Positions 1 through 9,445 of a stretch of DNA of 64,000 bases are shown here, piece after piece. Location: positions 62,001 through 126,000 of the forward strand of contig JAQFWX010000047.1 of assembly GCA_027605045.1 (NCBI GenBank). The letters are read 5' to 3'. The stretch is from Phallus indusiatus (lineage: Eukaryota > Basidiomycota > Agaricomycetes > Phallales > Phallaceae). Every line of letters starts with the position of its first letter. Position 1 is the first letter of the stretch. The translations under genes and the position numbers were made by a program. The notes under the pieces were generated by a model. The model made no database searches, was not told the origin of the DNA, and was given only the letters and a program-made list of their open reading frames with translations.

Positions 1-1
1 C

Positions 2-790
2 GAAACCACTGGTTTCGCGCCGTTTGAACTCAACTACGGCTACCTTCCCAGTTTGGGAAGGAAAATTGAGACGAACACCAAATTCAAAGGTGTTCAACAC
101 TTTGCTCAACAGGCAAAGTGGAACCTCATGATAGCGCATGACGCTATCATAGCCAATCGCGTTAAACAGGCTCACTACGCGAACAACTCACGGCGCGATG
201 CACCGGAGTACAAAGAGGGTGACCTCGTCTATCTGTCGACGAGGAATCTCAACCTCCCCAAGGGGAGAGTTAAGAAGTTGATCCCGCGTTATGTGGGACC
301 ATACAAAATATTGTCCGTTAAAGACAATATCACAGTAAAACTTGAGCTCTCTGAAGAGCTCAAGCAACGTCGCATAAATCCCATATTTCACGTGGATTTG
401 ATTAAACCTCACATCGCCAACGACGATGAGAGATTTCCACGCCGCGATACACTCACGGCGTATGACTTTGGACAGCCAGACGATGCTGAATGGCACGTCG
501 AGGAACTCCTAGCTCATCGCTGGAGTGGAACTCGCGAGAAAGATCTCGAGTTCCTAGTCCAGTGGACCCTTGGGGATACCACTTGGGAACCTTACAGTAA
601 CTGTAAGGACTTGCAAGCTCTAGACGAGTACTTGCAATTACGAGGCGTAAACGAGCCTCGGCAGCTGCCACGACTATCCAATCACGGAGAGTCGCGGACC
701 AACAACAAGCGCCCAGATCCCACTCGGGATCTGCTTGAAGATCCCACCCACAGGGATCCACTGGCACTTCACTGCTACGCGGTGAGGTAA
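2..790 (+). CDS. 3' end of Ty3/gypsy Pol: integrase C-terminus and chromodomain (partial)
   Basis: The reading frame is open from base 2, so the gene begins left of the window; no internal start is needed. The visible part begins with the post-catalytic integrase tail (a TTGFAPFELNYG motif as found after the DDE core). It continues with the GDLVYLS and RYVGPYKIL blocks of the integrase C-terminal domain and the NPIFHVDLIKPH linker. It ends with a chromodomain (WHVEELLAHRW ... LEFLVQW ... TTWEP, about residues 145-205). In known chromoviruses this module directs cDNA integration to chromatin; here that role is inferred from family. The stop is followed at once by a TATA box and another ORF, which is unusual since gypsy pol normally abuts the polypurine tract. 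The coding sequence is full of short inverted repeats. Confidence 0.88.
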   Translation, partial: ETTGFAPFELNYGYLPSLGRKIETNTKFKGVQHFAQQAKWNLMIAHDAIIANRVKQAHYANNSRRDAPEYKEGDLVYLSTRNLNLPKGRVKKLIPRYVGPYKILSVKDNITVKLELSEELKQRRINPIFHVDLIKPHIANDDERFPRRDTLTAYDFGQPDDAEWHVEELLAHRWSGTREKDLEFLVQWTLGDTTWEPYSNCKDLQALDEYLQLRGVNEPRQLPRLSNHGESRTNNKRPDPTRDLLEDPTHRDPLALHCYAVR

Positions 791-823
791 TTTTCACTTG
801 GGCGCTCCATGAGGCCGCCCAAG

Positions 824-830
824 TATATAA
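824..830 (+). promoter_or_regulatory. TATA box of a predicted internal (subgenomic) promoter
   Basis: TATATAA lies between the pol stop (790) and the next ATG (870). A pyrimidine-rich stretch (about 853-869) follows at the distance expected for transcription start. The spacing suggests the downstream ORF has its own transcript. This is inferred from motif and spacing only. Confidence 0.45.
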
Positions 831-869
831 CCCAAAAGTCCGTTCACGGTCTTTTCTCCTCACACCCCC

Positions 870-2008
870 ATGCCTGACAGCAAGGGAAAACAACGCGAAC
901 GATCACGCTCGCGGTCGCCTACGCCGCAACCTGTTAGTAGGTTCAAAAAGCAGAGGCTCAACTGGCCCTGCAAAGGTCCGAATGGACCTTAGACGCGATG
1001 GACGGATGCATATCCGTCTATCATAACAATGATAGTTGCACTGCGTGCAACGACTTTGCCAGTCACCTGGCAGGCCCCGCTGGCAGCGGGGCAATCATCC
1101 TTGACCATGATATGGTCAAGCAGGCCGTCTACAAGGCCTTTCCCTTCATAAAGAGGGAGTACTATCATCTAGACGAACGTCTAGAAGAAGCTGAAAAGGA
1201 CGTCAAGTCCTTGACAGACCACCTCGACGATGCGAATCGTCATATCTGCGAGCTGAAAGCTCGCATTGCTGAACTTGAACGTTCAGCGTCGACGGCAGGC
1301 CCGTCGACTACCCCATCGACCTCCAAAAGCGGTCGAGAGACCAGGCCGATAAAGCGCCTGAACCATCCCAGGCAGCCCCTTTGCCTGATATCTTCAACGA
1401 CATGTCGTCTGACGACGACATGGAAGACATAGTCGATGATAATGACTATGATGACGACGCCTCCATCGCGTCGTCCACCAAACACAAGCCTCAGCGTACC
1501 TACGCTGATGCAACCAAGGCATCGGGCTCTCGCGATGCTGCCCCGGTTTCTCCAAGGAAACCCTCTGGTCCGTATCCACGGACCAAGCCAGGATGGGACT
1601 CTAATAGGGACCCATGGCCCTTCTTCGTCAAGGGTTTCGACCCCACTGTTAGTGGGGATCATTCTCTGGTGCCTGGCACCCCCAATCCTACTGCATGGTA
1701 TAACACCTGCAGCCTCGACGAACCATTGTTCGTCGAGATTGGAACCCGGGTTTGGACCGACCCCCCGGTGTTCACGTACCCCGATGACAGAGGGGTTCAC
1801 ATGCGTATTTCATACGCATGGACTCGTTGGCGCAGATCCATGAAGGAGCGCCGCCTGGCGAGGAAAACAGCCAAGCTTGAAGCTATGGAGGCTGCCGCCA
1901 ACCGTCCATCGGTGGTGTTTATCTCGGGAGAGTTAATCCACCCGAGATCAAGTATTTAATCAATACTTGGAATGCGGACCCTAACCAGGTCCTCCCTACA
2001 TCCGACTA
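870..2008 (+). pseudogene. Extra 3' ORF of the gypsy element, first part, frameshifted
   Basis: I do not recognise this protein. ATG 870 opens a short basic, RS-rich N-terminus (RERSRSRSPTP, then RFKKQR) resembling a nuclear localisation signal. That frame stops near 990, but a neighbouring frame continues smoothly after the A5 run at 945-949 and runs to 1432. It includes a Cys pair (CTAC) and a charged coiled coil (about 1165-1290). Near 1320-1340 the sense moves to another frame (to 1959) holding an acidic Asp/Ser stretch, a Pro/Lys segment and a Trp-rich part. A final shift near 1940 leads to a stop at 2007-2009. At least three frame changes make this a decayed copy. It is not env-like: there is no signal peptide or membrane segment. 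Confidence 0.55.
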
Positions 2009-2620
2009 ATGTCGGATGGATCATTAAACCCTCAAGATGTTGAGGTGTTCGCATGGCTCAAACGAGTCACACGTACTCGTGAAGTGCGTGCCAAGTTCCT
2101 CGAGAAGGCGGCTGAGTGCCTCCTCGACCCCGCACTTACTGTGTGGGAAGAAGTTCTCGGTGGTAGGGGTAATTCCTCCACCCACCTGCCTTCCACGCTC
2201 ATGGAAGGCTACACTCGTTCCTTCGAGTGCAAATCCCCCTCCTCCATTACCATAGAGGAGGTGATTCGCTCCATGCACGCCAATGGAGCGACGACAAGAC
2301 GCGTCACTGAGGTGATCGCGCCCTTCTCCAACGTTACGCCAATGGAGAAGATGTTAATCGCATCGCGCATGACTATCGCGTGCGCCGTGGACTGGATCGT
2401 CCAACAAAAAGGCGTGTACGACTCAGTCGGCCGCCCCGCCGTCCATGCGTCGGCATCACCTGCCAGTATTGTGGCAGGCCCGCCTAATAAGGTTTACTCC
2501 CCGTCCGTCCCAATTCAGATGACGGACGAGGAATTGTTGAGGCCCCCTGAGGACCTTGACGCACCGCATCCGAGTGCCTCGGAGAGCATGGAGATTGACT
2601 ACAGCAATCCCTCTGACTGA
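2009..2620 (+). CDS. Extra 3' ORF of the gypsy element, second part
   Basis: 203 codons, starting at an ATG that overlaps the preceding TAA (TAATG), so it could be the tail of the upstream ORF or a reinitiated product. Function is unknown. It has an alpha-helical N-terminal half (blocks LMEGYTRSF, ITIEEVIRSM, VTEVIAPF) and an acidic, Pro/Ser-rich C-terminus ending in MEIDYSNPSD. The helical blocks and acidic tail align with the truncated ORF at 3004-3519 (IIEGWRRAY, PTKEEVVGML, ETRLGPLF, MAMDYTADD). The two copies have diverged while keeping a protein pattern, which argues for past coding function. A polypurine tract and the LTR follow directly. Confidence 0.55.
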   Translation: MSDGSLNPQDVEVFAWLKRVTRTREVRAKFLEKAAECLLDPALTVWEEVLGGRGNSSTHLPSTLMEGYTRSFECKSPSSITIEEVIRSMHANGATTRRVTEVIAPFSNVTPMEKMLIASRMTIACAVDWIVQQKGVYDSVGRPAVHASASPASIVAGPPNKVYSPSVPIQMTDEELLRPPEDLDAPHPSASESMEIDYSNPSD

Positions 2621-2671
2621 TTACAGTCAGATGCTTCCTCTTCGCGATCCTATGACTTGGAGTCCAAGTCA

Positions 2672-2682
2672 CAAGGGGAGGA
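2672..2682 (+). other. Polypurine tract before LTR
   Basis: A purine run (about AAGGGGAGGA) immediately precedes TGTAACGG of the LTR. The same arrangement (GGGGGAGGA) precedes the second LTR at 3573. This is the normal plus-strand priming site of LTR elements. Confidence 0.6.
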
Positions 2683-3003
2683 TGTAACGGATCCACCGCA
2701 TGCGGTGGATTGAGTATATGCCACTTAGGCATATGCAGAGGGCTTCGCCCTCTGCAGTAGTTACTATTACTTACTCTAATAACAGAGGCGCTTAACGCCT
2801 CTGGCTCGCCGCGGCGCGGCGAGCCATTATGTAATAACTATACATTAGTAGTAGCTACGCGCGTGCTGATTCAGCACGCGCAACTTGTTTTACTCCACAA
2901 AGAAAATACAGCACTTTGGTCTGTTACTTGTGGTGTGAAACTACAGCGTGATATAAACTGTGTACCGCAAGCGGTACACTATAAAAAGTAACGAAACGTT
3001 ACA
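2683..3003 (+). repeat. 3' LTR of hairpin-rich gypsy element 1
   Basis: 321 bp, beginning TGTAACGGATCC and ending AACGTTACA. It is preceded by a polypurine tract and by pol plus the extra ORF of the same element. It contains at least six consecutive perfect hairpins: a 20-nt palindrome at 2691-2710; stems at 2716-2734, 2735-2755 (GCAGAGGGC), 2783-2803 (CAGAGGCG), 2803-2825 (GGCTCGCCG), 2859-2881 (GCGCGTGCTG) and 2960-2979 (GTGTACCGC). The 5' LTR lies outside the window. Confidence 0.75.
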
Positions 3004-3519
3004 GCTGGCATCAACGCCGACAAGACGGTGAATAACTCCCCATCCATAATCGAAGGATGGCGTCGAGCATATACCCTGCCTCAGGGTAACATTCCAACCA
3101 AGGAAGAAGTTGTCGGGATGCTGCGATATAACTGTGTGAATACCCGATTAATCGAAACTCGATTAGGACCACTATTTGAGCGGTGGCGATCACACACTAA
3201 CAGCAATACCATCGCCGTGAAGTGGCGAGAATCTCAACCCACCGTTTCGTCGCTGTTACCAGGACGTCAGTATCGAAGACGACGTCACAACAATCGTCGT
3301 GACACCGCCCCTGCAGCTCCTATTGCTGGACCTTCGAAGGAGACTCCTTATGTGGAGTCCACCGCTAATTCGCCTCCCTCGGCGAAAGCACCACTCCCAG
3401 CAGATATCGCTGAGAAAGAACTCGTGATCGACCCCGATCAATACGAGGTCCTGGATAGACCAGGAGCGGGCCCTCAAGGTGACATTGAGATGGCCATGGA
3501 TTATACCGCGGACGACTGA
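3004..3519 (+). CDS. Truncated extra 3' ORF of a second copy of the same gypsy family
   Basis: The frame is open from the LTR junction at 3003 to the TGA at 3517-3519. The predicted protein is homologous to the C-terminal two-thirds of the ORF at 2009-2620 (helical blocks followed by a Pro-rich linker and an acidic tail). It carries an added Arg-rich stretch (RQYRRRRHNNRRD) that may bind nucleic acid. It looks like the ORF of an older element interrupted by the insertion of element 1. Function unknown. Confidence 0.55.
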   Translation, partial: AGINADKTVNNSPSIIEGWRRAYTLPQGNIPTKEEVVGMLRYNCVNTRLIETRLGPLFERWRSHTNSNTIAVKWRESQPTVSSLLPGRQYRRRRHNNRRDTAPAAPIAGPSKETPYVESTANSPPSAKAPLPADIAEKELVIDPDQYEVLDRPGAGPQGDIEMAMDYTADD

Positions 3520-3572
3520 GACTCACTCGTCGTATCATGTATTGACTTGACGCTCAAGTCAGCGGGGGAGGA

Positions 3573-3836
3573 TGTAACGGTTCCGCTATGACCAGCGGAC
3601 TACTATTACCCATAGTACATATTAGTATATATATACAATTGCATGCAGACGATCGTCGTCTGCACAAGTACCTAGTATTATGTAATGTACATAGGCGCCG
3701 TCACACCAGTAAATACCGCGTAACGGTAAAGGCGCCGGCAGCCTTTCTTACCTGCACTTGCAAATATACAGCTTTATACTGTTTGTTGTGAGTCCGTAAG
3801 AACCGGGCTAATCGTAAACTGTAACGAAACGTTACA
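3573..3836 (+). repeat. 3' LTR of hairpin-rich gypsy element 2
   Basis: 264 bp with the same terminal bases as the LTR at 2683 (TGTAACGG and AACGAAACGTTACA), preceded by a G-rich polypurine tract. The interior is different and shorter but again full of hairpins, for example 3645-3663 (GCAGACGA, loop TCG). The right end abuts the tail of a DUF6533-like gene at 3837. Confidence 0.72.
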
Positions 3837-3949
3837 CTTTGTCGCTTCTGAGTGGGACAGAAGGGATTTTGGGTGAGAGTGAGGACCTGAATGGGAGTGG
3901 AAGCGGGAGCGGGAGTCAGGCGACAGAGGCTGATGTTCAGATTGTGTAG
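3837..3949 (+). pseudogene. C-terminal remnant of a DUF6533-like membrane protein gene
   Basis: The last 37 or so codons (LSLLSGTEG ... GSGSGSGS ... TEADVQIV, stop at 3947-3949) match the tails of the full copies ending at 9445, 18819 and 32213. The following 300 bp (3' flank) are also shared. The gene body is cut exactly at the LTR end, so the retroelement inserted into the final exon; any 5' part lies left of the window. Confidence 0.7.
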
Positions 3950-4284
3950 TGTACGTTTTGGACTCAAATTTGTGGTATGGGACTGTAGATTAGTATGTAC
4001 ATAGACACCGATCATTACTTTTTTTTTTTACCAGAATCAGCGCAGTAAAATTTCGCGAGAAAAAAAAACTGGAATAACTTGAGTGATAGTTATTGCTTTT
4101 GCTGTTTTTTTCTCGTACCTGTTCTTGGGGACAATGGATAAATAAATGATTGTTCAAATCGCACGCAATGGAAATGAATGGCTTCAATAGTGTGATGAAG
4201 TGAAGGGAGATAATCGTCCAGAATACGAAAGCTCTCCCGGCAACCAACCGCCTTTAAACAGATGCAGATACTTCAGTAATAGTG

Positions 4285-4870
4285 GGCAGAGGACGAGAAC
4301 CCTTCGGACTGACTAAATCTCAAGCCATCGTCTTTCAGGGGGATGTTATTGTTCTTGATGGATCGCGATTCTGAAAGCCCACGTAAGCTCCATGAACATA
4401 GCGAGGCAATATGATGTGTAAACATACAGATGTCTTTAGGCTGTTCACCGGTCTTCGGACTGGAGTTGAGCGAGCTGGAGGATTACTGGGCGTGGTTTCG
4501 GTGCGGGATCAGGGGGAGATTCCGGGCGAGAATAACACAGCCAATTAAAGCGAAGGCGATGAAAATTTTCAAGACAAACACGACGCAGAGCAAGCCGATT
4601 TCTCAAGACACAACTTGTTAGTGAATAAGTAGCGTCTAGATCAGACTTCGTCTCACTGATGATATGAATTGTTCTTAACCAGGACGCAGGAACGTACAGC
4701 ACTTTGAGGTGGATGTACACGAGGAAGAACCAATTGAAGGACAGAATAGCAAAGACGGAAATGAAGTTGTTTCTGAGCACCGTCAATAGATGGTCGCGTG
4801 ATACATGTCGTTTGGCTTGTGAATAATCATAGGCTGGGGTAAGCGGCGGCGGCGAGAGTGATGGAAGCAT
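4285..4870 (-). pseudogene. Two-TM protein gene B, copy 1 (frameshifted)
   Basis: Same three-exon design as the intact copies at 12494-13225 and 36556-37291. Exon 1 (4870 to 4657) encodes MLPSLSPPP, a helical segment and a transmembrane stretch (FAILSFNWFFLVYIHL). Exon 2 starts near 4600 but carries about 5 extra bases relative to the other copies and a later deletion, so the frame is lost after the second hydrophobic segment. Exon 3 is only partly present. The protein family is not one I can name. Confidence 0.6.
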
Positions 4871-5433
4871 GAGGAATCTGGGTTGAATATTTCAGGTTTC
4901 GTTTCTTCGTATGTCCTCGTGGATTGGGCTGTCCGTCGCGTCCAGTGTTAGTCCCCCGCTGAACTGGACCAAAGAATCACAGCCACGGAACTACTTCAAC
5001 ATGCCTGTAGTAAGTTGGAGCTCCTGTTCAACAGCCCAAGACATCACACTGAATGAGACAGTTGCATGCCGAAGAGTGAGATTGGCTTGTGCGTACACTG
5101 CAGATTTCAGAAAGAGTATGTATGAATGTTTTTCTTGAGGATCATAGATGGACTAAGACTTACGGTGTTGGACGCAAGATAGGACGGGAAAACACAAAGA
5201 CTATGAGATCATATGGAAGTCTCTTCTCAAAATTTTGTCGAGAGGTCTGGAAACAAGGGAGTGAACTTTGTAAAGAAACTGTGTATTTAAGCGCCTGACG
5301 AATACGTCATCGTGTCTCCCACATTTCAATGCACTTCAAGTTGTCGGTCGCCACTTCATCAAAGCTGTCGTTAACAAACCGCCATCAGTTATCTGTGCCT
5401 GTGAGCCCTTGCCTATGAGATAACAATTTAAAA
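4871..5433. other. Intergenic, duplicated at 13226-13789
   Basis: No convincing gene. The stretch is about 80-90% alike by eye to the region between gene B and gene C of the second unit, with small indels. Read on the minus strand it could hold upstream exons of gene B, since a splice-like GTAAGT is conserved near 5163 and 13549, but no continuous frame supports this. Confidence 0.4.
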
Positions 5434-5958
5434 CTATCTAGCGAGCTTTACCGAAGAGCTCCCTCCCTCCCCTTCAACTTGAAGTTTTACACAATGATAA
5501 TACAACTCTTTAGCATCCCAGCTATCGTAACTGCAACATAGTTCTCTCCACTTCTTCCATGCAGTAGTCTGAGGCAATAAAGAAGCCACATCTACCCATT
5601 CTCCGTTACCAAACCTCCTCAAAAGAATCGCGTACACGTGGGTCCTTGAAGGGACAGGATATGTTTCTTTCTCTTCAAGCTCGGAAAAACAGCGACTAGC
5701 GGCCAGTTTCTGGCCAATTAGGACGTTCAGCTGGCCGATTATGTTTACTGCAATAAACGCGACTTGATCCCATGTTGTTCCGTTCGGTATTGTTATAAAA
5801 ACAAATAGTATGACGGCTAATGACCCCAATTGCGTTAGATAAACGAGAAACTCCACGACTCGTCCTTCTTTTTGACGAATCCCTCGACCTGTCCATTTCG
5901 CAATGTCTTTGTGATGACCTCCAGGAATAAAACATGAATTCCTTCGACCAAGAATCAC
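5434..5958 (-). pseudogene. Conserved fungal multi-TM protein C, 5'-truncated copy
   Basis: Encodes the C-terminal half of the protein at 13790-14869: the ILGRRNSCF block, the basic RGIRQKEG loop, two hydrophobic segments and the C-terminal helical domain with TTAWKKWRELCC. Identity ends sharply at about 5958, where unrelated sequence begins, so the N-terminal half was lost in the duplication. The remaining frame is intact. It is probably not functional, because the first transmembrane segments are missing. Confidence 0.65.
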
Positions 5959-6125
5959 ATGTTTTGATTTCTCCGTTTCTTTTTTTTAAGGTACCGGGCC
6001 GCAGACGGATACAACTACGACCCCTCATACACATCCCACTCACACGGCTGGTCAAGCGGTGCAACCTCCTCACTCACATTTTACTTACTCGATCTTCAAC
6101 TCGTTTCAAAATCAGGTTCAACTTG

Positions 6126-6417
6126 GAAAATTGAACCTCATCCCAGCTCTTCATCTTCTTTGGGTTTGGTGGAAGGAGGATTCGAAACTGATTTAGGCTG
6201 GTTTGGCGTTTCGTGGGTTATTGAGAAGAATGAAGGAATGGAAATGATGAGTGTTAGTATTGATGTGCCTGTTGGGACGAGTGGGACTGTTGTTTTGCCG
6301 GGGAGGTTTATTGGGAGAATTGTTATTGATGAAAAGGAAAGCAGTGCGAATACGATTGCGACTGGTGGTGTTGAGATCAGTGGGGGGAAGCATGTTGTTG
6401 TGGGATATGCTGTTTGA
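6126..6417 (+). pseudogene. C-terminal domain fragment, alpha-L-rhamnosidase (GH78)-like
   Basis: An 85-codon frame with the pattern VSIDVPVGTSGTVVLPGR followed by GGVEISGGKHVVVGYAV. This resembles the terminal beta-sandwich of GH78 alpha-L-rhamnosidases (VPVGT...VVLP...). No catalytic domain is present in the window. Two further copies (15389, 28743) have frameshifts, so all three are treated as fragments carried along by duplication. The family call rests on motif memory and is moderate. Confidence 0.4.
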
Positions 6418-7463
6418 GTGCGTGCTCTGACTTTTGTTTGTTTGGTATATTTGTATCTGTAAAATTTGAACTTTTTCCGAGCGCGATGTGAGCATATATG
6501 TACACAAACGTTTTGAAAAGTGGATCCTTGGACGATGAACGCTAATAATATCAACCAATATGATCTTTCTGAGCTTTTGGCGCCGACCTCTGGATGGCTA
6601 TGTAGAAGTATAGGTATGTAGATCACATCACTGATCAGTGACTAGTGACTGGCATTTGATCTACTCACTTAAGCATACTGGCAGATGGAGATGGCCGCAA
6701 CTATCCGCTTGACATTTCATATCTATCTAACACCTGTCGGCCGACCACAGCTCCACAAAAAAATATTTACAACTCGTGCTACGGTCGGTAAAGTGTCTAG
6801 ACATATTCTAGCATTTATCACGCTTGGTGACTTAGTGACAAAACTTGTTATGTAAACCCTAATTGCACAAGTACCATTGTCGCTCTTCAGGGGAAAAATG
6901 CTGTTACGCACGCCTCGGCGTATTGACGCAGTGTGGGACTCACTGTGGCGGGACAAGTTGTTATTATTAGTTTCAGCTTCGATCGAAAATTCTCACTGTG
7001 TATGTATTGATGAAACATAATTCTGAATCCCAGTTTCCCCTTCAAACACATAATTTTGAACGGTCTTGAAGTTCTTCTTGACTTCTTTTTTTCAGTTTTG
7101 GGATTTCTCACACCAATGCCAGTGTTACTATCATGATTCACTCACTGGTATTGGGCCGGGACCATATCAAATACATAATTTTGATTTATGTAAGTAGATT
7201 CATTCAGACTGTCGAGTTTTTTTGTCCTCATTTCAATGAACTGTCGAGCTTCAACGTTAGCGCTGTAAACCAGCATCTTACCATGGTCTTCTCTTCGCGA
7301 CCGTTAAATAGTCCACCATGGTTAATTGTGAGTGATTAGCATGATTTCAGTCGTCGATATCATTTTTTTTAGCAGAACCGCTGGAGTAAGGTTTTTCCCT
7401 ACGCGTTCTAAACCTATCTTCTTTTGACGTTCTTCCGTGTCATTTTTGTCTCATAGTACTGCA
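6418..7463. other. Intergenic, shared with other duplication units
   Basis: No gene is supported. Parts are repeated at 15714-16816 and 29068-30190, including a stretch with CCGAGCGCGATGTGAGC near 6477. The middle (about 6650-7140) is divergent in this copy. Confidence 0.4.
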
Positions 7464-9445
7464 ATGGTGCGTAAATTCGACGCTATTTACTTCGTTAGGT
7501 GTTAACGTCCCGGGGAAGTCGCAAGTTTTGTTATAGCCGTAAGTTATAGACTCAGGTTCAGTTCCACTCCTTCTAAATAACAACGCAGGTTACAGACTAC
7601 TTTATCTGTCTTCCCCAGGAAGTCGAGCTCATCTGGCCTACACGATGGAGTGCAGGAAAATTTTTGTACATCTTAACTCGATACTCCGCGTTCGTAGACA
7701 GCCTCTTAAATCTATATCGTACGTAAAATCAGTGCTGAGGTACTTCTACTATGTCTCACGATTAGTATTAGTCGCCTCCCCAGTTCACTCGGCTCCAAGC
7801 TGTCAACGTGTTTTCACAGCATCCGCATGTATATATATGCTCGTTTGTTAGTATACCGACACACTCAAATTCACTGCACTTTATAAAGGGCTTATCATTC
7901 TCGGAACGTTCTGTTCAGAAAGTAATAACCACCATTACTTTTTCAGTAATACGGTGTCAACAGCTTATGTGTTTTCCGATTTGAAGTTGTTCTAGTCTTC
8001 CGAACGTGGGCTGTCTGGGAACGAAACCTCAAGTTATTTATCATTTTACTCATCGTTTTATTTTCCGGTGTCATCGCCTCTATTGTATTCACCCGCACTA
8101 GTCTGGCGCATGTTACATGTATGTGCTGTATTATCCTCAAACTAGGCCTTTCTTTTTCAGGCACTGTCTCACAAGTTAACGCTGATCTGTCCTTTCAACA
8201 GTCGGTACAACAGCAGAAGGATACCCACCCGGATGCTGGCTCGTCTCATTCCTAAATCCGACAATTATATTAGGCTATATCGTTATTCTTTCTTTTGAAA
8301 CCAGTCAGTTTGAGCATTGTTGTGAAAAAGTTCTTGAATAACAACCCTTTTCAAACAGCTATTCTGGTGCTCACTCTTTACAAATGCCGACAAGCTAGTG
8401 CGTCGTTGTTATCTCTATTTTTTCCCAAAACAACATTGACTGTGACCCTCCCTTTTTTTCTGGTTAGTCATAACGAAGAGGTCAAAGTTAACTATAACAT
8501 TGCATAGAGACGGTAATTTATCAACCGAAAAGTTGACTTCCCAGTAATACTGACAATTAGTCGTATTTAGCCATTTTGTATTGCTTTCTTATCGTTGGTA
8601 TGAAACACCGCCCTATAGATCAATATAATATTCACGAGCGTGAATCTCAATTTTTTTTCTCTAAATCAAGTTTGTTCGCTTGCCAATATCATAAATCAAG
8701 TCATACCAGTGTGTTTACTGATTTCACATAAACTTTATACCTCATTTTTTTGCCAGTCGCCACCCTCATTCGAAGCGCAAGTCCCTTCTTTCCTCTTCGT
8801 TTGTTCACTTCATCCGATTAACCTCCTTTTTAAAATAGAATGCAGCGTGTTATTCATTCAGTGTTGACTGCTCGAATTCTGCTCAACCTCCGACAAGCCG
8901 TCCGCCTCGAAGCGAAACTGTCGTCGCAGAGTATATTATCTTGGGAACCCAATGCCGGTGCTAACGCCGACAGTACGAACCACTGTAAACAGGAAAGAAC
9001 CGAAGGAGGAGAAGGAGCGTCATCATCACTAGCACAGGGAAGAAACCCAACTCGATCCAAAAGAAACCGAAACGCGAGGCCGAGTTCAACCCGAAGTTAC
9101 CAGCGGAACGTCACTGGCACTGGCACTGAAAGCGGATCAGGATCAAATTCATCTCAATTCACTGGTAGTACCAGTATTATGAGCAGTGGTTCGGTTGGAA
9201 GATATTTAAGCGCTATTTTTGACTTGGATGAAGAGAATTGGGCGCATGATGAGGAGAGTGCAAGGTGGATTGAGGATCAGAATCCGGAGTTGTTTATTGA
9301 GACGACAGCTTTGTCAATTCTGAGTGGGACAGAAGGGAGTTTGGGTGAGGGTGAGGGTGAGGGTGGGGGTGGGGGTGAGAGCCCGAATGGGAGTGGAAGC
9401 GGGAGCGGGAGTCGAGCGACAGAGGCTGATGTTCAGATTGTGTAG
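7464..9445 (+). CDS. DUF6533-like multi-pass membrane protein, copy 1
   Basis: Multi-exon gene. Visible exons in order: VTDYFICLPQEVELIWPTRW (from 7589) matching the DUF6533 signature 'DYLLTLxxEVxLIW'; a Cys segment ending CQRVFTASA (about 7770-7825); VLVFRTWAVWERN (about 7970-8105), the hallmark of the family; GYPPGCWLVSFLNP plus a TM segment (about 8217-8325); AILVLTLYKCRQAS (about 8358-8405); and a last exon from about 8839 with VIHSVLTARILLNLRQAV, then a Ser/Gly/Glu-rich cytoplasmic tail. Introns are short. The start at 7464 is conserved in all copies, but the first exon junction is uncertain. Homologues are predicted seven-helix plasma-membrane proteins of unknown function. Decay in some exons cannot be excluded. 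Confidence 0.65.

Noticed and set aside
188..893. Minus-strand frames overlapping pol and the spacer
   Set aside because: They are by-products of the real frame on the plus strand, and the inverted repeats make antisense frames longer than usual.
998..2620. Env-like gene of an errantivirus-type element
   Set aside because: No signal peptide, transmembrane segment or Cys pattern; the product is basic then coiled-coil then acidic.
1..3836. CRISPR-like array because of many palindromes
   Set aside because: The hairpins have different sequences and no constant repeat or spacer length, and they overlap coding frames in a eukaryotic element.
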